Part shown: piece by piece, positions 60,004 to 64,000 of the stretch | How positions within the stretch are numbered: the stretch's first letter is position 1 | How the letters are laid out: every line of letters starts with the position of its first letter | Source of the DNA: Pseudomonas paraversuta | Lineage (GTDB): Bacteria; Pseudomonadota; Gammaproteobacteria; Pseudomonadales; Pseudomonadaceae | NCBI RefSeq assembly: GCF_904063065.1 | Contig: NZ_CAJFCL010000011.1 | Span: 1-64,000 of the forward strand | Reading direction: 5' to 3' | DNA length: 64,000 bases | Translations under genes and position numbers: made by a program | The notes under the pieces: generated by a model | The model's database searches: none | The model's input: only the letters and a program-made list of their open reading frames with translations | What the model was told of the DNA's origin: nothing

Positions 60004-61890
60004 CTATCGCTCTATCCCGTGCTTGCGCAGCTTTCTGTACAGCGTATTGCGACTGATCCCCAGCTGCACGGCGGCATGGGTCATATGCCAGCGGTGCAGT
60101 TCCAGCACCTCGAGCAGGGCCAGTTTTTCAGCGTTTTCCAACGGCTGCGCACAGGGGACGGCAGCCGTGGCGGGGGCCTGGCGAATGGCCATGGGCAAGT
60201 CATCAAACTCGATCGTCTGGTTTTCACACAACGCCGCCAGAGTGCGCAACACGTTGCGCAGCTGGCGGACGTTGCCCGGCCACTGAAAATCCAGCAAAGC
60301 CTGGCGTGCCGCAGGCTTGAGCACTAGGTGCTGGTCAGCCGCTTCTTCGGCCAGGAGAAAATCCAGCAACTGCGACTTGTCACTGCGCTCGCGCAACGCC
60401 GGCAAACCGATTTCCAGACCATTGAGACGGTAATACAAGTCTTCGCGAAAACTGCCGTCAGCCACGCGTTCCTGCAAGTTGCGGTGCGTGGCGCTGATGA
60501 TGCGCACATTGACTGCCAGCGGTTCACCGCCAATCGGCACCACCAGGCGATCTTCCAGCACTCTCAAGAGACGGGTTTGCAGCACCAGGGGCATATCGCC
60601 AATCTCGTCCAGAAACAGGGTGCCACCATCGGCCTGCTGCAATTTGCCCTGCATCCCCTCTTTGCGCGCTCCGGTAAAGCTGCCACCGCGATAACCGAAC
60701 AACTCGCTTTCGATCAGGCTTTCGGGGATCGACGCACAATTGAGGGCGACGAATGCTTTGCCGTTACGCAAGCTGGCCTGATGCACCGCTTTGGCAAAGG
60801 CTTCTTTACCCGAACCGGTTTCGCCATTGATCAATAACGGCACATCCCGCTCGAACACCCGCAAGGCACGACGAAAATCGGTCTGCAGGGCCTGGTCCCC
60901 CAGGCAAATGCTACTTACCCGGGGCACCACGGCTTCGGCCTGGGGCTTGACCGCGCACGGCACGCTGCGCGGCTGACCACGCACCGCCGCATACAAGCGG
61001 CGACCGTCGCGGGTGCGCAGGGGCCAGTTGGTGCTGGCCAGGGTGCTGGCACGGGCGAACAGTTCGTCCCGCGGACAATCGAACAGGCTGTCGACTGTTA
61101 ACCCCAGCAGCCCGCCCCGCTCATGCCCCAGCAAATTCAGGGCGCTTTGATTGACTGCGCAGATGGCGCCGTCGCCATCGAACGCCAGCATCCCTTCGCT
61201 GAACAGCCCCACCGACTCGGCCTGCAGGTGAAAGCGCAGCAGCCACTGGTTTTCGAAGTGCCGCAGAAAATAACTGTTTTCGATAATCCGCGCCGAGAGG
61301 TTGACCAGGGCCATGGTGTGAAACTGGCTCTGGCGCGAAACGTCATGCCGCGCCGAGGACACGTCCAGCACCGCCAGCAATTCGCCCTGGGGATCGAATA
61401 CCGGACTTGCCGAACAGGTCAGCCCGGTATGGCGGCCACGAAAATGTTCGTCCTGATGAATGGTCAAGGCCTGGCGTTCCACGACACAGGTGCCAATTCC
61501 GTTGGTACCCTCGCGGGCCTCGCTCCAGTCAGCCCCCAGCCACAGCCCGGCCCGCTCGAACACTTTGCGTTCGGTCGCCGCCGTTACACAGTTGAGAATG
61601 ACCCCGCGGGCATCGGTCAGCAGTACCGCGTGCCCGGCCCCCGACAGTTGCTGATGCAGGCTATTCATCTCGTGCCCGGCGATTTGCAGCACCTGCTGCA
61701 AACGCTCGCGACCTTCCAGAATGCGCCCGTGCTCCAGCACCGTCGGTGCAATGGTTTGTGCGGGATCGAGGTGGTAGTCCTCCAGGCAGCGCTGCCAGGA
61801 ACGGACAATAGAAGGGTCGCACCCCTGGGGGCGGCCCTGGGTGACATCGAGAACCTGCCGGGCGTGCCGGCTTAAATCACTGCTGTGCAT
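60004..61890 (-). CDS. eatR: Sigma-54-dependent regulator, EatR type
   Basis: A 628-residue AcoR-like enhancer-binding protein. Its N-terminal region has a GAF domain (about 75-215), then a PAS-like domain (about 230-310), followed by the AAA+ domain (about 330-560) with INGETGSGKEAFAKAVHQAS (Walker A), GTLFLDEIGDMPL (Walker B) and a C-terminal Fis helix-turn-helix (MTHAAVQLGISRNTLYRKLR). The sigma-54-contact loop reads GGSFTGA instead of GAFTGA. In P. aeruginosa the protein at this locus (PA4021, EatR) activates ethanolamine catabolism; the divergent ALDH and permease genes here support the same role. ATG 61890 has GGAG upstream. Confidence 0.88.
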   Translation of the reverse strand: MHSSDLSRHARQVLDVTQGRPQGCDPSIVRSWQRCLEDYHLDPAQTIAPTVLEHGRILEGRERLQQVLQIAGHEMNSLHQQLSGAGHAVLLTDARGVILNCVTAATERKVFERAGLWLGADWSEAREGTNGIGTCVVERQALTIHQDEHFRGRHTGLTCSASPVFDPQGELLAVLDVSSARHDVSRQSQFHTMALVNLSARIIENSYFLRHFENQWLLRFHLQAESVGLFSEGMLAFDGDGAICAVNQSALNLLGHERGGLLGLTVDSLFDCPRDELFARASTLASTNWPLRTRDGRRLYAAVRGQPRSVPCAVKPQAEAVVPRVSSICLGDQALQTDFRRALRVFERDVPLLINGETGSGKEAFAKAVHQASLRNGKAFVALNCASIPESLIESELFGYRGGSFTGARKEGMQGKLQQADGGTLFLDEIGDMPLVLQTRLLRVLEDRLVVPIGGEPLAVNVRIISATHRNLQERVADGSFREDLYYRLNGLEIGLPALRERSDKSQLLDFLLAEEAADQHLVLKPAARQALLDFQWPGNVRQLRNVLRTLAALCENQTIEFDDLPMAIRQAPATAAVPCAQPLENAEKLALLEVLELHRWHMTHAAVQLGISRNTLYRKLRKHGIER

Positions 61891-62063
61891 TCTTATTATT
61901 CTCCGCGCTGTATCGGCGGTCTCATGTCCGGCAGGGGCACATTTACCCTCTTCGCCAACATGGATCCAGGTCCAGACCGAACACTCAGCATCTGCTTGCC
62001 GGCCGGGCTTTGCAATCGCCAACTGACCCGTCGGTCATCATCTGCACCTGTTTTGGTACAAAG

Positions 62064-62093
62064 TGTCACGGCAACTGTATCGAGCCCGTGACA
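62064..62093. promoter_or_regulatory. Dyad, probable EatR enhancer site
   Basis: TGTCACGG (62064-62071) and CCGTGACA (62086-62093) are perfect inverted arms separated by 14 bases. The site is about 65-95 bases upstream of the -24/-12 promoter, between the divergent regulator and its target, as expected for an AcoR-type activator. Confidence 0.65.
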
Positions 62094-62157
62094 GCGACTG
62101 CCACCCCTACTGCCCCTATATCCATGTGAGCCCCAGCCTAGAGCCCTGCAGACAATA

Positions 62158-62173
62158 TGGCCCGGCCTTTGCT
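62158..62173 (+). promoter_or_regulatory. Sigma-54 promoter of the aldehyde dehydrogenase gene
   Basis: TGGCCC-GGCCT-TTGCT matches the -24/-12 consensus, with exactly ten bases between the GG and GC pairs. It lies 65 bases before the ATG at 62238. Confidence 0.8.
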
Positions 62174-62237
62174 CTTGCATATGACAACGCCACAGCGCGT
62201 CCTCCCATAAGCACAATAAAGCCAGGAGACACTCCCC

Positions 62238-63758
62238 ATGCGTTACGCACAACCCGGTACCGAAGGCTCTGTCGTCTCGTTCAAGAGCCGCTACGGCAAC
62301 TACATCGGCGGCGAATTCGTGGCGCCCGTCAAAGGCCAGTACTTCACCAATACCTCGCCTGTGAACGGCAAACCCATCGCCGAATTCCCGCGTTCAACAG
62401 CAGAAGACATCGAAAAAGCCCTGGATGCCGCCCATGCCGCTGCTGACGCCTGGGGCTCGACCTCGGTTCAGGCCCGTTCGCTGGTGCTGCTTAAAATTGC
62501 CGATCGTATCGAACAGAATCTCGAACTGCTGGCCGTGACCGAAACCTGGGACAACGGCAAGGCGGTACGCGAGACCCTGAACGCCGACGTCCCCCTGGCA
62601 GCTGACCATTTCCGTTATTACGCCGGTTGCATCCGCGCCCAGGAAGGCAGCGCGGCAGAAATCGACGGCAACACCGTGGCCTATCACATCCACGAACCGC
62701 TGGGCGTGGTCGGGCAGATCATTCCGTGGAACTTCCCGCTGCTGATGGCCGCCTGGAAACTCGCTCCGGCGCTGGCTGCCGGTAACTGCATCGTGCTCAA
62801 ACCGGCCGAGCAAACCCCGCTGAGCATCACCGTGTTCATGGAACTGATCGGTGATCTGCTGCCTCCGGGCGTGCTGAACGTGGTGCAAGGCTTCGGCAAA
62901 GAAGCTGGCGAGGCGCTGGCCACCAGTAAACGCATCGCCAAAATCGCCTTCACCGGCTCGACCCCGGTGGGCTCGCACATCATGAAATGTGCCGCCGAGA
63001 ACATCATCCCTTCCACCGTTGAACTTGGCGGCAAGTCGCCGAACATCTTCTTCGCCGACATCATGCAGGCCGAACCGACTTTCATTGAAAAGGCGGCCGA
63101 AGGTCTGGTGCTGGCATTTTTCAACCAGGGCGAAGTGTGCACCTGCCCTTCCCGCGCGCTGATTCAGGAATCGATCTACGACGACTTCATGAAAGTGGTG
63201 ATGAAGAAGGTTGCGTCGATCAAACGCGGCGACCCGCTGGACACCGACACCATGGTTGGCGCCCAGGCCTCGGAGCAGCAGTTCGACAAGATCCTGTCTT
63301 ACCTTGAAATCGCCAAGGCTGAAGGTGCCGAGCTGCTGACCGGCGGCCAGGTAGCCAAGCTCGAAGGCGACCTGGCAACCGGCTACTACATCCAGCCGAC
63401 GCTGCTCAAGGGCACCAACAAAATGCGTGTGTTCCAGGAAGAAATTTTTGGCCCGGTGGTCAGCATCACCACCTTCAAGGACGAAGCCGAAGCCCTGGCG
63501 ATTGCCAACGACACCGAGTTCGGCCTGGGTGCCGGCCTGTGGACCCGCGACATCAACCGCGCCTACCGCATGGGCCGCGCCATCAAGGCCGGTCGCGTCT
63601 GGACCAACTGCTACCACCTGTACCCGGCCCACGCCGCGTTTGGCGGCTACAAAAAGTCCGGGGTCGGCCGTGAAACCCACAAAATGATGCTCGACCACTA
63701 TCAGCAGACCAAAAACCTGCTGGTGAGCTACGACATCAACCCGCTGGGCTTCTTCTAA
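62238..63758 (+). CDS. Aldehyde dehydrogenase (ExaC/AcoD type)
   Basis: A 506-residue NAD+-dependent aldehyde dehydrogenase. NAD-binding block GVVGQIIPWNFPLLMAAWKL, FTGSTPVGSHIMKCAA, general-base Glu in TVELGGKSPNIFF, and nucleophile Cys in FFNQGEVCTCPSRALIQE, all intact. Relatives oxidise acetaldehyde. Given the neighbours (EatR-type regulator and the ethanolamine permease), its likely job is oxidation of acetaldehyde released by ethanolamine ammonia-lyase. AGGAGACA precedes the ATG. It is controlled by the sigma-54 promoter at 62158 and followed by a REP pair before the permease gene. Confidence 0.93.
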   Translation: MRYAQPGTEGSVVSFKSRYGNYIGGEFVAPVKGQYFTNTSPVNGKPIAEFPRSTAEDIEKALDAAHAAADAWGSTSVQARSLVLLKIADRIEQNLELLAVTETWDNGKAVRETLNADVPLAADHFRYYAGCIRAQEGSAAEIDGNTVAYHIHEPLGVVGQIIPWNFPLLMAAWKLAPALAAGNCIVLKPAEQTPLSITVFMELIGDLLPPGVLNVVQGFGKEAGEALATSKRIAKIAFTGSTPVGSHIMKCAAENIIPSTVELGGKSPNIFFADIMQAEPTFIEKAAEGLVLAFFNQGEVCTCPSRALIQESIYDDFMKVVMKKVASIKRGDPLDTDTMVGAQASEQQFDKILSYLEIAKAEGAELLTGGQVAKLEGDLATGYYIQPTLLKGTNKMRVFQEEIFGPVVSITTFKDEAEALAIANDTEFGLGAGLWTRDINRAYRMGRAIKAGRVWTNCYHLYPAHAAFGGYKKSGVGRETHKMMLDHYQQTKNLLVSYDINPLGFF

Positions 63759-63772
63759 CCTCTCTGACCTCC

Positions 63773-63828
63773 GTAGGCGCGAGCTTGCCCGCGAGCCGTA
63801 AAAAGCTCGCGAGCAAGCTCGTTCCTAC
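63773..63828. repeat. REP inverted pair after the aldehyde dehydrogenase gene
   Basis: GTAGGCGCGAGCTTGCCCGC (from 63773) is mirrored by GCGAGCAAGCTCGTTCCTAC (ending 63828), with three mismatches over 24 bases. It matches the GTAGGAGCGAGCTTGCTCGCGA class also found at 27036 and 51886. Confidence 0.8.
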
Positions 63829-63856
63829 AGAGCAAGCCGCTCTACATCAGGCCCCA

Positions 63857-63872
63857 TGGCCCAGCTCTTGCT
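63857..63872 (+). promoter_or_regulatory. Sigma-54 promoter of the ethanolamine permease gene
   Basis: TGGCCC-AGCTC-TTGCT has correct -24/-12 spacing, 48 bases before the ATG at 63921. Its presence indicates that the permease operon is activated separately from the aldehyde dehydrogenase gene. Confidence 0.75.
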
Positions 63873-63920
63873 TTGCTCCCTGTCATATTTTCCAAACTAT
63901 AAAAGAACAGGTGCACTCAC

Positions 63921-64000
63921 ATGCCTAGCGAACCCATTGGCGCTCCGGCGTCAGCTTCCTCGGTCGACTTTGAAAAGGTCGGCTCCGAATATTTTCAACA
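63921..64000 (+). CDS. eat: Ethanolamine permease, N-terminus (runs off window)
   Basis: The last 80 bases start an open frame encoding PSEPIGAPASASSVDFEKVG and then SEYFQQ. The block VDFEKVGS(D/E)YFQQ is the N-terminus of Pseudomonas ethanolamine permeases (APC superfamily), which precede eutBC. Only 26 residues are visible, so the call rests on that block and on context. The sigma-54 promoter upstream fits EatR control. Confidence 0.7.
   Translation, partial: MPSEPIGAPASASSVDFEKVGSEYFQ

Overview
The window is Pseudomonas chromosome, most likely from the P. fluorescens lineage. From about 8.8 kb to the right edge the gene order follows the P. aeruginosa PAO1 block from hrpB (about PA3961) through ladS, hemL, miaB, leuS, lipAB, rodA/pbpA, proA, mpl and eatR to the ethanolamine permease (about PA4023). 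Species assignment is inference from synteny and protein recognition only.

Region 1 (1 to about 8.8 kb) is an accessory island, visibly more AT-rich than the rest. From the left it holds the end of an IS3-family transposase, a P-loop ATPase remnant, a class III sirtuin, an XRE repressor with a palindrome over its own leader, two small hypothetical genes, and a four-gene minus-strand operon joined by 4-base stop/start overlaps. The operon encodes three very large tyrosine recombinases and a small coiled-coil protein. This matches ginABCD, the operon that defines GInt islands (genomic islands with three large integrases). The island ends inside the 3' end of hrpB: HrpB loses the family C-terminus after KGRYPK and gains an AT-rich island-coded tail, and ginA starts 27 bases after the hrpB stop on the same strand. 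Only this end of the island lies in the window.

Region 2 (8.8-24.4 kb): hrpB, a small lipoprotein, fieF, a DUF6515 protein, a structured intergenic stretch with a strong minus-strand terminator (possible sRNA), an Lrp regulator, a DUF2788 membrane protein, rluE, amn, an AidB-type dehydrogenase, the hybrid kinase gene ladS (receiver lacks its Asp), and thiD-thiE-hemL.

Region 3 (24.6-38.6 kb): SEL1 and DUF1820 proteins; the miaB-ybeZ-ybeY-corC-lnt cluster for tRNA, rRNA and envelope; an ElyC/YdcF protein; leuS-lptE-holA; arfA with a transcription terminator inside its coding sequence; and an MltB-like transglycosylase.

Region 4 (38.6-51.0 kb, all minus strand): the cell-wall and lipoate block ldcA, lipA, lipB, ybeD, dacA, rlpA, mltB, rodA, mrdA, rlmH, rsfS, nadD, proA.

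Region 5 (51.2-64 kb): a 3-methyladenine glycosylase, a DedA-PAP2 fusion, a LON-domain protein, lrgAB, a lipoprotein fusing eleven MORN repeats to a caspase-like C13 peptidase, an SDR protein, a YceK-like lipoprotein, ubiX-mpl, and an ethanolamine circuit. That circuit comprises an EatR-type activator, a dyad, a sigma-54 promoter, an aldehyde dehydrogenase, a second sigma-54 promoter and the start of the permease gene. REP-type inverted repeats sit between many of the core genes. I saw no tRNA, rRNA or CRISPR array.
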